Of a stretch of 64,000 nucleotides of DNA, positions 17,450 to 26,313 are shown in pieces. Within the stretch, counting starts at the first letter, position 1. Every line of letters begins with the position of its first letter. The notes beneath the pieces are model-generated. The model was not told the origin of the DNA. It ran no database searches and saw only the letters and a program-made list of their open reading frames with translations. The translations under genes and the position numbers were made by a program. The stretch spans positions 1 through 64,000 of the forward strand of contig JAHQVJ010000164.1 in the NCBI GenBank assembly GCA_019634415.1, written 5' to 3'. The DNA comes from Myxococcales bacterium (lineage in GTDB: Bacteria > Myxococcota_A > UBA796 > GCA-2862545).

Positions 17450-18316
17450 ATGACTGCCTTCGTCCTCATCACTGTTGCGTGCTCCCCCTTCCGCCCCGCC
17501 GAGACCCTGCTGCTGCCCGACCCCGCCCGCGAGGGCACGGCAGGCCAGCTCGGTCCCTTCGGTGTCGAGGTGAGGGAGCTCGCCGTCCAGGCCCGCGTCA
17601 CCGAGGTCGTCGACGCCGACGTCGTCTACCCCGTGCAAGATGGCAGCCACGCACGCGACGCTCCCGTGGTGGTGTTCCTGCACGGAGGCTTCGTGCCTCC
17701 CGTGCGCTACCGCTGGCTCGCCGTGCACCTCGCCTCGCGCGGACTCGTCACCCTGATGCCCCGTGCCGAGCTCGATCTCGCCTTGCTGCAAGCCGGCAAC
17801 GGTGCGCTCGCGCTGGACGCACTGCGCGACGCCGCCCAGGCGGACGAGCCCCTGCTGGATCTTGTGGCCTCCGATGGCCCCGCCGCCGTCATGGGCCACT
17901 CCCTCGGTGGCGTGACCGCGGCCCGCCAGTGGGTGGGCGACGACAGCCTCGATCTCCTCGTGATGCTCGCGGCCTTCCCGGCCGACGCAGACCCTGTCGA
18001 GGACCAAGGTGACCGGCCCGTGCTCGCCGTCTCCGGCACCACCGACGAGTCGCTGCTCCCCGACGACTTCGTGACCCGCTCACAGCGCTACAGCACCGCT
18101 AGCATCTGGCTCGTCGAGGGCCTCAACCACTACGGCTGGACCGACGACGCCACGTCGGGCGAGCTCGGCCGCGACGGCCCCCTCGAGGGCGAGCTGGGCG
18201 ACCTGCGGACCCGCGCCCTCGCGCTGCTGGACGCCCACCTCGACGTCGCCCTGGCCGATGCCGACCCCACCTTGCTCGACGGCCCCTTCGAGGGCCTGAC
18301 GGAGGTGACCCCATGA
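17450..18316 (+). CDS. alpha/beta hydrolase lipoprotein
   Basis: The protein is about 288 residues. A short lipoprotein-like signal (VLITVAC) is followed by an alpha/beta hydrolase domain. VVVFLHGGF is the oxyanion strand, AAVMGHSLGGV is the nucleophile elbow (Ser151), VSGTTDESL supplies an acidic residue and GLNHYGWTDD the catalytic His. It resembles dienelactone-hydrolase or PET-hydrolase-type esterases anchored in the envelope. The substrate is unknown. It overlaps the next gene by four bases (ATGA), so the two are co-translated. Confidence 0.82.
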   Translation: MTAFVLITVACSPFRPAETLLLPDPAREGTAGQLGPFGVEVRELAVQARVTEVVDADVVYPVQDGSHARDAPVVVFLHGGFVPPVRYRWLAVHLASRGLVTLMPRAELDLALLQAGNGALALDALRDAAQADEPLLDLVASDGPAAVMGHSLGGVTAARQWVGDDSLDLLVMLAAFPADADPVEDQGDRPVLAVSGTTDESLLPDDFVTRSQRYSTASIWLVEGLNHYGWTDDATSGELGRDGPLEGELGDLRTRALALLDAHLDVALADADPTLLDGPFEGLTEVTP

Positions 18317-18858
18317 TCGCCGTCTGGTGGGCAACCACCGCGCTTGCGGATCCGGTGGCCCTGCGCGGCCCGCAGACCGGACCTACCGCCACCATCGGAC
18401 TGCACGAGCTGTCCGCCGCCGCTCCCCTGCTCGACTCCCCCTGGGAGATCGCCGCTCACCTGCGCACCGATCGCGGAGCCGCCGGGGTGGCCATCGGTCG
18501 CCGTGTGGTGCTGAAGGAGGGCGACGGGCCCTGGCGCGCCGACGCCGGACTCTCCGGCGGCGTGCTGCTGGCCCTGGTGTCGCCCAGCCCCGGACTGACC
18601 GCGACCCCTTGGGTGGCTGCCGGGCCCGTGGGCAACCGCGCGTCGCTGCAGGGGGTGCTCGCGCTGCCCATGGCCGCCACCGTGGGAGGCGGCCTGCGCC
18701 TCCCCGTGCTGCTCGAACTCCAAGGAGGCGTACGGGCAGGACCCGCCTGGATCCTGCCCCGTCTCGGCCTCGGCCCCGTCTTCACCCCCGGGACCGACGT
18801 GTCGGTGGCCACGGAGGCGTCGCTGATGCTCACGTGGACCGGGCCCGCCGCTCGCTGA
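18313..18858 (+). CDS. putative outer-membrane beta-barrel-like exported protein
   Basis: The protein is about 181 residues and starts inside the stop region of the hydrolase gene. The N terminus (MIAVWWATTALADP) is a short signal-like segment. The remainder is Gly/Val/Leu-rich with alternating hydrophobic strands (GVLLALVSPSPGLTATPWVAAGP, VTEASLMLTWTG-like end), consistent with a small beta-barrel. No family was recognised. The translational coupling suggests that the pair acts together at the cell envelope. The stop is three bases from the convergent lipoprotein gene. Confidence 0.6.
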   Translation: MIAVWWATTALADPVALRGPQTGPTATIGLHELSAAAPLLDSPWEIAAHLRTDRGAAGVAIGRRVVLKEGDGPWRADAGLSGGVLLALVSPSPGLTATPWVAAGPVGNRASLQGVLALPMAATVGGGLRLPVLLELQGGVRAGPAWILPRLGLGPVFTPGTDVSVATEASLMLTWTGPAAR

Positions 18859-18861
18859 CCG

Positions 18862-20265
18862 TCAGATGCAGCTCGTGGTGCACGACGGCCCCTGGTCGAA
18901 CGACGCGTGCACGTAGGCGTGGCAGGCGCGCTCTCCCACCTCGACCTCGGGCGCCTGGATGGCTGCGAAGGGATCGGGCTGGGCCAGCAGATCGGCGTAG
19001 TCCTGTGCAGTGTGGCCCACCTGCTGTACGTGCAGCAGATAATCCTCGAGCTCGTCCACAGGCCAGGCAGAGGCGAAGTCCTCGGGCAGCTCGGGCAGCT
19101 CGAAGGTGCCGTCCGTCTGGCCGGGTGCGAGCACCCGCCACATGTGGGTGCGACCGTTCAGGTAGCCACGCAGCGCGTAGCTCGACGCATCGATCGTACG
19201 GTCCTCGCCGCAGCGGAACTCACCGTGCTCCGACAGCGCCATCACCGACAGATCGGGAAGGGCGTGCACGCCTCCGATCCGGCCAGGGATCTCCTCCGTC
19301 AGATCGGTGGTCACCAGCGCCCCCTGGTCGAAGGGATCGCGACGCACCGAGCGCACGTGCCACTGCTCGCCGTTGTCGGCCCAGGCCGCCATGAACGAGC
19401 TCTGCACGCTGTCGCCCACGTTCGGCGGCAACGGCACCACCAGGGTGGCGCTGCCCTCGGGCTCGATGAGCTGCCCCTGGAGGTCGTGACCGAGGGTGAG
19501 CTGCTGGCTGGGGGCCCACAGCTCCATCAACCCGCTCGCCTCGTAGGGAACGTTCACGTGCTCGATCACGGCCTCGGCGAAGTCGGTGGACCAGGTGGCC
19601 TCGGCGAAGTCGGCCTCGTAGGTCTGCACCTCGCCCCCGTACATCGGGGGCAGATCGGTGAGGTGCACGTAGGCGACGGGCTCCCAGGAGACCAGCGCCA
19701 GGGCGGTGGCTTGTACCGTCTCGCCAGGCAGGCAGTCCGTCTCCACGGACATCGTGGCCGTGCGGCCCGCCTGGTACACGTTGGAGCTGCTGCACCCCGC
19801 CTTCACCACGAACATGTCCGCGCCTTCCGGGAAGAGATCCGGCAGCGTGTACTCCACGTGGATCGACGCCGGCAGCTCGGCGTGGCCCAGCACCAGATCC
19901 GTGCCCGGCTTCAGCCCGAGGAAGGAGTCGGGCCCAGGGATCCAGGGGCTGAGGCCGTCGGCCAAGGTGAAGCCGATGCCGTCCTCGGTCACGTCGTCCA
20001 CCACCACGCGACCATAGGCGTCGGTCCGGGTGACCGTCAGGACGGCACCCGTGTGGTCGTGCACGGCCACGAGCGCGTCCACCACGGGGTCGCCGTAGTC
20101 CAACAGCGTCAGCGACACCGGACCGGTGACGGGGGTGGTGGGCTCCGTGACGGGGGTGGTGACGTCGGTTCCCGGGTCGGTCGTGGGCGCAGGCACGCTC
20201 GGCGTGGTGGTGTCGGGGCCGCTGCAGCCCAGTGCGAGGACCAGGGGGGGGATGATGCGGGTCAT
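18862..20265 (-). CDS. lipoprotein with Thr/Pro-rich linker and carboxypeptidase-regulatory-like domain
   Basis: The protein is about 467 residues. The start ATG follows GAGGAGACCTCC, and the signal ends in LALGC. A repetitive TTP/TDP/TEP linker (residues about 20-48) precedes a domain. That domain (SLTLLDYGDPVVDALVAVHD ... TRTDAYGRVVVDDV) looks like a carboxypeptidase-regulatory (transthyretin-like) fold. The rest consists of beta-rich segments without a recognised family. A Cys-rich end (CTTSC) is present. It is probably surface-anchored. Confidence 0.7.
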   Translation of the reverse strand: MTRIIPPLVLALGCSGPDTTTPSVPAPTTDPGTDVTTPVTEPTTPVTGPVSLTLLDYGDPVVDALVAVHDHTGAVLTVTRTDAYGRVVVDDVTEDGIGFTLADGLSPWIPGPDSFLGLKPGTDLVLGHAELPASIHVEYTLPDLFPEGADMFVVKAGCSSSNVYQAGRTATMSVETDCLPGETVQATALALVSWEPVAYVHLTDLPPMYGGEVQTYEADFAEATWSTDFAEAVIEHVNVPYEASGLMELWAPSQQLTLGHDLQGQLIEPEGSATLVVPLPPNVGDSVQSSFMAAWADNGEQWHVRSVRRDPFDQGALVTTDLTEEIPGRIGGVHALPDLSVMALSEHGEFRCGEDRTIDASSYALRGYLNGRTHMWRVLAPGQTDGTFELPELPEDFASAWPVDELEDYLLHVQQVGHTAQDYADLLAQPDPFAAIQAPEVEVGERACHAYVHASFDQGPSCTTSCI

Positions 20266-20354
20266 GGAGGTCTCCTCGAAGGTCGAGCGTGGTTCGCTCA
20301 CACCCCCCAAGTGCGACGGCTCCGTGTGAACCACCGTGGGAACCACCGTCGAAA

Positions 20355-21362
20355 CTACCAGCCCTCCACAACGAGCTTCCCGCGCGACCCGCCGGCCTCG
20401 ATCAGGCCGTGCGCACGCCGCAGGGTCTGCGCGTCGATGGGCCCCAGGGTCTGCTGCAGCGTGGTGCGCAGCACGCCTGCGTCCACCAAGGCCGCCACCT
20501 CCGAGAGCAACGCACCCTGCGCGGCCATGTCGTCGGTCTCGAACATCGAGCGCGTGTACATGAACTCCCAGTGCAGCGACAGGCTCTTGCGCTTCATGGG
20601 CGCCACGTTCAGGGCTGGCGGATCGTCGATCAGCGCCAGGTGTCCGAAGGGAGCCAGCAGCTCCACGAACGCCTCGAAGTACTGGTCGGTGTGCGTGAGG
20701 CTCGCCACGTGGGTGACCGGACCGATGCCCAGCGCCTCGACCTGCGGGGCGAGGGGCGCGCGGTAGTCGAGCACGTGGTGCGCGCCCATCTGGGTGACCC
20801 AGGTCCGGCTCTCGGGACGACCTGCGGTGGCCAGCACCGTGGCCGAGGTGAGGCGCGACGCCAGCTGCACCAGGATCGAGCCCACGCCCCCCGCAGCCCC
20901 CGACACCAGGAGCACGGTGCCATCGGGGCGCTTGCCCGCGACGATCCCGAAGCGCTCGAACAACAGCTCCCACGCGGTGATGGCGGTGAGCGGCAGGGCC
21001 GCGGCCTGCGCCGCCGACAGCGACGTGGGGGCCAGCGACACCAGGCGCTCGTCCACGCAGTGCAGCTCGCTGTTGGCGCCAGGTCGCTCCAGGGCGCCCG
21101 CGTACCACACGCGCTGCCCTGGCGAGAACCGGGTCACTGCCTCGCCCGTGGCCTCCACCGTGCCCACCGCGTCCCAGCCCAGCACCCGCGGCTCGGTGGG
21201 AGCCACGTGTCTGCGGATCTTGGTGTCCACGGGGTTCACGGACACGGCCTGCACGCGCACCAGCACGTCTCGGGGTCCAGGCGCAGGATCGGGCAGCTCG
21301 ACGTCCACGAGCGACGCAGAGTCTTCGATGGGAAGGGACTGTTGGTAGACGACGGCGCGCAT
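20355..21362 (-). CDS. zinc-type alcohol dehydrogenase/quinone oxidoreductase family protein
   Basis: The protein is about 335 residues of the medium-chain dehydrogenase/reductase superfamily. The N-terminal GroES-like half shows VRVQAVSVNPVDTKIR and LGWDAVGTVEATG. The nucleotide-binding half shows LLVSGAAGGVGSILVQLA and ATAGRPES. The Cys/His zinc ligands of classic alcohol dehydrogenases are lacking, which points to the NADPH quinone oxidoreductase-like branch (TIGR02817-like). The ATG follows GGAGGTTCG. A perfect inverted repeat lies 16-51 bases upstream. Confidence 0.85.
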   Translation of the reverse strand: MRAVVYQQSLPIEDSASLVDVELPDPAPGPRDVLVRVQAVSVNPVDTKIRRHVAPTEPRVLGWDAVGTVEATGEAVTRFSPGQRVWYAGALERPGANSELHCVDERLVSLAPTSLSAAQAAALPLTAITAWELLFERFGIVAGKRPDGTVLLVSGAAGGVGSILVQLASRLTSATVLATAGRPESRTWVTQMGAHHVLDYRAPLAPQVEALGIGPVTHVASLTHTDQYFEAFVELLAPFGHLALIDDPPALNVAPMKRKSLSLHWEFMYTRSMFETDDMAAQGALLSEVAALVDAGVLRTTLQQTLGPIDAQTLRRAHGLIEAGGSRGKLVVEGW

Positions 21363-21377
21363 CGAACCTCCGCACGG

Positions 21378-21413
21378 GATTCCGGATTCAGCCAAGGTGT
21401 ACGGTCCGGAATC
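21378..21413. promoter_or_regulatory. inverted repeat upstream of quinone-oxidoreductase-like gene
   Basis: GATTCCGGA (21378-21386) and TCCGGAATC (21405-21413) form a perfect nine-base inverted repeat with 18 bases between. It sits directly before the oxidoreductase ATG at 21362. This is typical of a dimeric repressor operator. The cognate regulator is unknown. Confidence 0.45.
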
Positions 21414-21642
21414 AGTCGGGGGTAGCGACACCTCCTTGGAAGAGTCTCAACGGCCGCTTCAGAATAGGGCTCGGAGAGCTTCCACGCAGGGCACCGCGGA
21501 TCCGCTGGATCAGGCTCCCCAATCCCAGCAGAGAGCGTAAGCCCGAGCACGCCCTCACGTTCCCAAGCACACCCCTCATCTGTTTGCTGGTCGCCAAGCG
21601 CTAATCGCAGTACGAACCTCGTTTGTTGGTTGGAGGTCGAGG

Positions 21643-21948
21643 ATGTGGTCGTTCTTTCTATGGTCGGTCTGGCTCCCAGCGTGTCGCACACCAGATCCCG
21701 GCGACGTGCACACTCCCGAGGCAGGGCAACGGACAGCACCCGTTCCGGCGAGCCAGCGGCCGGCGACGCAAGTGAGTGCCGTTCAGTCGGCTCGACCCTC
21801 CAAGCCGGAAGAAGTCGGAATGCACCCCACCACGGTCGTGGGGCCCTGGACCGCCGTCGGCAACGCGCAGCCCTCCTGGCTGGTGGCGCGATCGGGCCAG
21901 GATGCACCGTCTTCGGTGACCCTCCGAGGAACGAGGCCTCGGCCCTGA
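21643..21948 (+). CDS. small putative lipoprotein
   Basis: The gene encodes about 101 residues. The N terminus MWSFFLWSVWLPACRTPDPGD looks like a lipoprotein signal with LPAC. GGAGGTCGAGG lies immediately before the ATG. The remainder is Pro/Ser/Thr-rich without a recognised fold. The preceding 280 bases, back to the oxidoreductase start, hold only the inverted repeat. It converges on the next lipoprotein gene. Confidence 0.5.
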   Translation: MWSFFLWSVWLPACRTPDPGDVHTPEAGQRTAPVPASQRPATQVSAVQSARPSKPEEVGMHPTTVVGPWTAVGNAQPSWLVARSGQDAPSSVTLRGTRPRP

Positions 21949-21989
21949 TCAGGCGCTGAGATCCCGTAGGACACTCCAGGTGCGAACAT

Positions 21990-22502
21990 CTACCAATAGG
22001 GAGTCCAGGTCCCGTCCGGCTCCACCTTCCAAGCCGGCGTCCAGTCTCGACGGGTGCTGCAGTCCACGCCGGGTGCCTTGTCGGCCAGGAGCATCTCGAC
22101 GTCGGGAGCTGCGGTTCGCCGCAGCACACCGCAGAACCGATCGATCATGTACTCCCGAACGGGGAGCGTGGCGCCCTGGGTACAACCACGCCTCACGCTG
22201 ATCAGCCGCTCGTCGTCGAGGAGCGGGGCTAGCAATCCGACCGCCACCTCTGGCCGCTCCACCAGCACCGCGGACGCGAGCGACGTGCGTACCTCTGGTC
22301 GGTCCACGTCGATCCAGGCGATGAGGGACAGCAGAGGCGCGTTTCGCGCGACCGTCCGCAGCCCCTCGAAGTACTCCTCGGACCCGTCGCTGCTGTGATC
22401 GATCACCTGGGGTGCCCTGTCCACCTCGTCCTCCGCGGCCTCCACGGCAGAGCCAGGCGAACACCCCTGCGGCGCCACGAGCACTCCGAACACGAGCACC
22501 AT
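21990..22502 (-). CDS. small lipoprotein, helical (HEAT-like?)
   Basis: The protein is about 170 residues. The start ATG-GTG follows GGAGGTGCGGG. The signal ends in VAPQGC. The body has helices such as LRTVARNAPLLSLIAWIDVDRPEVRTSLASAVLVERPEVAVGLLAPLLDD, recalling HEAT or Armadillo-type repeats. It ends with a Trp-rich tail (WTPAWKVEPDGTWTPYW). No family was recognised. Four cysteines remain in the mature protein. A longer upstream start exists but lacks a ribosome site. Confidence 0.6.
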   Translation of the reverse strand: MVLVFGVLVAPQGCSPGSAVEAAEDEVDRAPQVIDHSSDGSEEYFEGLRTVARNAPLLSLIAWIDVDRPEVRTSLASAVLVERPEVAVGLLAPLLDDERLISVRRGCTQGATLPVREYMIDRFCGVLRRTAAPDVEMLLADKAPGVDCSTRRDWTPAWKVEPDGTWTPYW

Positions 22503-22564
22503 CCCGCACCTCCATCTCTCCACGTGAGGTGGGTCGCTCCCTGGTTCACCGCATCACCGCCACG

Positions 22565-23827
22565 TCATGTCACGTTGCGGTGCACCATCACGATGGCTGT
22601 GCGGTCGTCGCCACCCACGTTCGCCGTCACCCCGTGGGTGAGGGTCCGGTCCAGCTGGTAGTCGCCTGCGTGTCCCTTCATCTGGCGCCAGATCTCCACC
22701 GTCTGCTTCACCCCCGTGGCGCCCACCGGGTGGCCGAAGCCCAGCAGGCCCCCACCCGTGTTGACCGGCACCGATCCGTCCAGCGCCGTGGCGCCGTCAC
22801 GGAGGAGGTGGGCGCCCTGGCCCAGCTCCGCCAACCCCAGCGCCTCGGTGATCTGCAGCTCGGCGATGGTGAAGCAGTCGTGCACCTCGGCCACGTCCAC
22901 GTCGGCGGCGGTGATGGAGGCGTCACCGTAGGCGATGGAGGCGGCGTGAGCCATGTTGCTCATGCGCCGCGGATCGAGCACGGCCCCCATGGGCTGCACG
23001 GTGTGCCCGATGGCGCGGATCTGGGTGCACAGCTCCTTGTGGATCCCCAGCCGATACAGCCCCTCCTGGGTGGCCAGCACCACCGCCGAGGCACCGTCGG
23101 AGAAGGTGGTGCAGTCCGACAGGCGGATGTGCGGCCGCAGCACCTCGTCGTCGAGGAACTCGCGGTTGCGCTCGGAGGTGGCGCGCGCCTCCTCCAAGGT
23201 CATCGACACCGTGCGCATCTGCGCCTTCGGATTCCGCGACGCGTTGGCGTAGGCCTTGACGGCCACGCGCCCCAGATCCTCGGACGTGGCCCCGAAGGCC
23301 TCCTTGTAGGCCTTGGCCCGCCGCGCGAAGAGCCAGGGGAACAAGAAGCGATCGTGGCCTCGCTCCGACGCGACGTGCGCAGCAGCGGCCATGTGGTCGA
23401 CGCCGTCCATGGCCTCCCCCACGGTCTCGATCTCCACCCCGACGGCCAGCGCCACGTCGCAGCCTGCCTGCAGCGCGTCCACACAGCCAGCGATGGCCAC
23501 CGACCCCGAGGCGCAGGCCGCCTCCACGCGGGCGATGGGCTTGCCCGACAGGCCGCGCTCCACCCGAGGCAGCAGCGCTCCGAGGTGCCCCTGCCGCAGG
23601 AACAGCTCGCCGAGGAAGTTGGCGACGTAGACCTTGTCGATGGCCTGTGGCGCCACCCCCGTCAGCGCCCAGGTCTCCTGCAGTGCCGTGGCCAGGTGCT
23701 CCTCGACGCCAGGGTTGTCGCGGGTGCCGAAGTCGGGGTGCTTGCGCCACACGAAGTCGGGATGGCCGCGACCCAGGAACGTGCTGTGGCTGCCCCCCAC
23801 TACGTACACCGGTCGCGTGGGCGTCAT
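22565..23827 (-). CDS. thiolase family protein (acetyl-CoA acetyltransferase / SCP-x type)
   Basis: The protein is about 420 residues. Thiolase signatures are VEAACASGSVAIAGC (acyl-enzyme cysteine), AEVHDCFTIAELQITEALGL, and NTGGGLLGFGHPVGATGVKQ near the C terminus. The sequence type resembles the lipid-transfer/SCP-x thiolases used in degrading sterol or branched acyl chains, more than the biosynthetic acetoacetyl type. The start follows GAGGAGGGGAGC. It is divergent from an SDR gene with 52 bases between, so the two may be co-regulated. Confidence 0.88.
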   Translation of the reverse strand: MTPTRPVYVVGGSHSTFLGRGHPDFVWRKHPDFGTRDNPGVEEHLATALQETWALTGVAPQAIDKVYVANFLGELFLRQGHLGALLPRVERGLSGKPIARVEAACASGSVAIAGCVDALQAGCDVALAVGVEIETVGEAMDGVDHMAAAAHVASERGHDRFLFPWLFARRAKAYKEAFGATSEDLGRVAVKAYANASRNPKAQMRTVSMTLEEARATSERNREFLDDEVLRPHIRLSDCTTFSDGASAVVLATQEGLYRLGIHKELCTQIRAIGHTVQPMGAVLDPRRMSNMAHAASIAYGDASITAADVDVAEVHDCFTIAELQITEALGLAELGQGAHLLRDGATALDGSVPVNTGGGLLGFGHPVGATGVKQTVEIWRQMKGHAGDYQLDRTLTHGVTANVGGDDRTAIVMVHRNVT

Positions 23828-23879
23828 GCTCCCCTCCTCGATTCTCATGCTACAGCCAACCACCGACGTGGGAGAGACC

Positions 23880-24569
23880 ATGCAGCTGGCCGTGGTGACG
23901 GGAGCGAGCCGAGGACTGGGCCGCGAGGTGTGCCGGCAGCTCGCAGAGCAGGGATGGACGGTGCTGCTGACGGCTCGTGGGGACGGCGTGGCCGAAGAGG
24001 TCGCGCGACAGCTCGACCACCCCCGCGTGGAGGGACACCGGCTGGACGTGACCGAGCCCGACGAGGCCAACGCCCTGGCTGCTGCCCTGCGCGAGCGCCA
24101 CGGCCGGCTCGACGCTCTGGTCAACAACGCCGGCGCCATCTTCGACGCGCACGGCGTGGGCGTGCTGGGCGGAGCAGAGGCCATTCAGCGCTCGCTGCAC
24201 ACCAACACCATGGGGGCCGTGCACGTCACTGCAGCGCTGGCTCCGCTGCTGGTGGAGACGGGCGGCGGCTGCATCGTGAACGTGTCGTCGGGCATGGGGG
24301 CGCTCACCGACATGGGCACGGGGCACCCCGGCTACCGCCTGTCCAAGGCCGCCATGAACGCGCTGACCAAGGTGCTCGCCGGAGAGCTTCGGGGCTCGGG
24401 CGTGCGAGTCAACAGCGTGTGCCCCGGATGGGTGGCCACCGACATGGGCGGACCCAACGCCACCCGCACCGTCGAGGAAGGGGCGAGCGGCATCGTGTGG
24501 GCCGCCACGCTTGGCCCCGACGGCCCCACCGGCGGCTTCTTCCGCAACGGCCAGCCCATCGACTTGTAA
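23880..24569 (+). CDS. SDR family oxidoreductase
   Basis: The protein is about 229 residues, a classical short-chain dehydrogenase. It has VVTGASRGLGREV (dinucleotide loop), LVNNAGA, NVSSGMG, and the catalytic YRLSK, followed by VNSVCPGWVATDMGG. It probably reduces a ketone or oxidises an alcohol with NAD(P). The ATG is preceded by GGGAGAG; an in-frame ATG 33 bases upstream is possible. It overlaps the LysR gene by one base (TAATG). Confidence 0.9.
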   Translation: MQLAVVTGASRGLGREVCRQLAEQGWTVLLTARGDGVAEEVARQLDHPRVEGHRLDVTEPDEANALAAALRERHGRLDALVNNAGAIFDAHGVGVLGGAEAIQRSLHTNTMGAVHVTAALAPLLVETGGGCIVNVSSGMGALTDMGTGHPGYRLSKAAMNALTKVLAGELRGSGVRVNSVCPGWVATDMGGPNATRTVEEGASGIVWAATLGPDGPTGGFFRNGQPIDL

Positions 24570-25459
24570 TGGACGACTGGAACAACGTGCGCGTGCTGCT
24601 CGCCGTCATCGAGGCGGGCTCGCTGACCGGTGCCGCCGAGGCGCTCGGGATCAGCACAGCAACCGTGAGTCGTCGCCTCGCCGCCGCAGAGGCCTCGCTG
24701 GGCACGGTGCTGGTGGAGCGTGGCCCCGCGGGCTTTCGCGTCACGCCCGTTGCAGCGGCCTTGGTGGCACCGCTTCGAGACGCCGAGCAGTCCCTCGCGC
24801 GCGCCGTGCAGCTGGCCCGCTCGGGAGCCGGAACCCAGGGGGTCGTCACCGTGGCCGCGCTGCCGTCGGTGGGCTCCGACGTGATCTGCCCTCACCTCCC
24901 GCGGCTGTATGCGGCACACCCCGACATCGTGGTGCAGCTCGCGCTGCACTACCGGGTGGTGAACCTCGGCCGCGGAGACGCCGACATCGCCGTGCGCTCG
25001 GCGCGTCCCACCCAGGAGAACCTGGTGATGATGCGGCTGGCCACCGCCCCCTTCCGAGCCTTCGCGGCGACGTCGCTGGTGGAGCGCATGGGCAGCGACA
25101 TCGCCTCGGATCTGCCCTGGATCGGGTGGCCCACCCACCTCGACATCGACGAGCAGCGCTGGTTTGCCGAGCACGTACCGGAGGATCGGGTGGTGCTGCG
25201 CGTGGATCAGCTGCACGCCCAGATCCGTGCCTGTCAGGCAGGAGTCGGCGCGGCGCTGCTCTCGGTGCCCGCGGCACGAGCCTACGGCGGCATGGTGCCG
25301 GTGCGCGGCGTGCCCGACGGATCGAGCCAGCCGCTGTGGATGGCGGCGCCCACGGCCGTGCGCGATCTGCCTCGAGTAGACGCTGTGTGGCACTTCATCG
25401 CCGAGACCTTCGAGGAGCTGGTGACCGCCGCGATGCAGGTCAGCGACGCCCCTGGATGA
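24569..25459 (+). CDS. LysR family transcriptional regulator
   Basis: The protein is about 296 residues. The N-terminal winged helix is VRVLLAVIEAGSLTGAAEALGISTATVSRRLAAAEASLG. The C-terminal effector domain (GVVTVAALPSVGSDVICPHLPRLYAAHPDIVVQLAL) follows. It is translationally coupled to the SDR gene and may control it and the divergent thiolase gene. The 3' end overlaps the convergent outer-membrane gene by 20 bases. Confidence 0.88.
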   Translation: MDDWNNVRVLLAVIEAGSLTGAAEALGISTATVSRRLAAAEASLGTVLVERGPAGFRVTPVAAALVAPLRDAEQSLARAVQLARSGAGTQGVVTVAALPSVGSDVICPHLPRLYAAHPDIVVQLALHYRVVNLGRGDADIAVRSARPTQENLVMMRLATAPFRAFAATSLVERMGSDIASDLPWIGWPTHLDIDEQRWFAEHVPEDRVVLRVDQLHAQIRACQAGVGAALLSVPAARAYGGMVPVRGVPDGSSQPLWMAAPTAVRDLPRVDAVWHFIAETFEELVTAAMQVSDAPG

Positions 25460-26057
25460 GGGTGAAGGTGTCTCGCTTGCCCTCGACGTCGAAGGCCCAG
25501 CCCAACAGCACGTTGCCGAACAGCCCACCGACTCCCTGGCTCAAGGGGTCGTGCCGGAAGGCGCCGGCCTCCGTCTCGAGGGCGAAGCCCGCTGGCTGCG
25601 ACGTCCACACGTTGGGCCAGAACCGCACCACGGGATGCACGAACAGGCCCTCCCACACGAACAGCCGGTAGCCCACCTCCGCCCCGACGGTGAGGGTGGT
25701 GTAGCTCGCCGGATCCAGGCCCGTGTCCACCTCGAAGCGGTGGGCCTTGAAGTCCACGAGCACCTGCAGCTCGTCCACCACCTGGGCCCCCACCCCGAAG
25801 CCCGTGGTCCAGGGCATGCGCACCCGCACCCCTGCGTCGCGCTGAGCCTCGGGAAGCACGCCCGGTGTGCGGGTGAGGTCGAGGCCCTCCCCATGGGAGT
25901 AGGTGAGCACGAGGCGCTTGTAGCGAACGTCGGCGGCGGCATTGAAGCCTCGGAGCAGCACGGGCTGGATCAACCCCGCGTGGACCGACACCTGCAGGTC
26001 GGCGTAGGGCGACTCAGCCCAGGCAGTCGAGGCGAGCGACGCGAGCAGTGCGAGCAT
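25440..26057 (-). CDS. putative outer-membrane beta-barrel protein
   Basis: The protein is about 205 residues. The signal peptide is MLALLASLASTAWAES. The mature part alternates aromatic and hydrophobic strands (YKRLVLTYSHGEGLDL, YTTLTVGAEVGYRLFVWEGLFVHPVVRFWPNVW, VLLGWAFDVEG), suggestive of a small outer-membrane barrel. No family was recognised. It is on the same strand as the membrane-protein gene that starts at 26738, separated by the hairpin doublet. Confidence 0.65.
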   Translation of the reverse strand: MLALLASLASTAWAESPYADLQVSVHAGLIQPVLLRGFNAAADVRYKRLVLTYSHGEGLDLTRTPGVLPEAQRDAGVRVRMPWTTGFGVGAQVVDELQVLVDFKAHRFEVDTGLDPASYTTLTVGAEVGYRLFVWEGLFVHPVVRFWPNVWTSQPAGFALETEAGAFRHDPLSQGVGGLFGNVLLGWAFDVEGKRDTFTLIQGRR

Positions 26058-26140
26058 GGCGATCTCCTGGGTGACGCCTGCTGAAGTAGGCCTCGCCGTC
26101 CGGCACGCCGACCCTCAGGTCTGCAAGGGGCCTTGCGCTC

Positions 26141-26173
26141 ATCGCGACAATCAACTCCGTTGATTGTCGCGAT
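26141..26173. repeat. perfect hairpin, copy 1 of a dispersed palindrome
   Basis: Thirty-three bases form a perfect inverted repeat with arms of 15 (ATCGCGACAATCAAC and its complement) around TCC. An identical copy lies at 26281-26313 and a diverged copy at 57227-57257. No T-tract follows in either direction, so an intrinsic terminator is unlikely. It resembles a REP-type element. Confidence 0.75.
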
Positions 26174-26280
26174 CGAGCGGAGCGCGCCTGATCCGGGGTT
26201 GCAGCGGGACTGGAACGAGCGAGCATGCGAGCGAGTGCAGGGAGTGCTGCAAGTCCAGGCGCGGAGCGGCAACCTGTAGC

Positions 26281-26313
26281 ATCGCGACAATCAACTCCGT
26301 TGATTGTCGCGAT
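26281..26313. repeat. perfect hairpin, copy 2 (identical to copy 1)
   Basis: This copy has the same 33 bases as copy 1, starting 140 bases further along. It begins one base inside the stop codon of the small membrane-protein gene. Two identical palindromes enclosing 107 bases form a doublet, as in bacterial interspersed mosaic elements. Confidence 0.75.

Noticed and set aside
17309..18007. Minus-strand frame opposite the alpha/beta hydrolase
   Set aside because: Antisense of a gene with a full catalytic triad and no motifs of its own.
21412..21597. Short minus-strand frame upstream of the oxidoreductase gene
   Set aside because: Starts within the inverted-repeat region, with no ribosome site or conserved feature.
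26141..26173. Intrinsic terminator
   Set aside because: Strong hairpin but no following T-tract on either strand, and two identical copies close together fit a REP-like element better.
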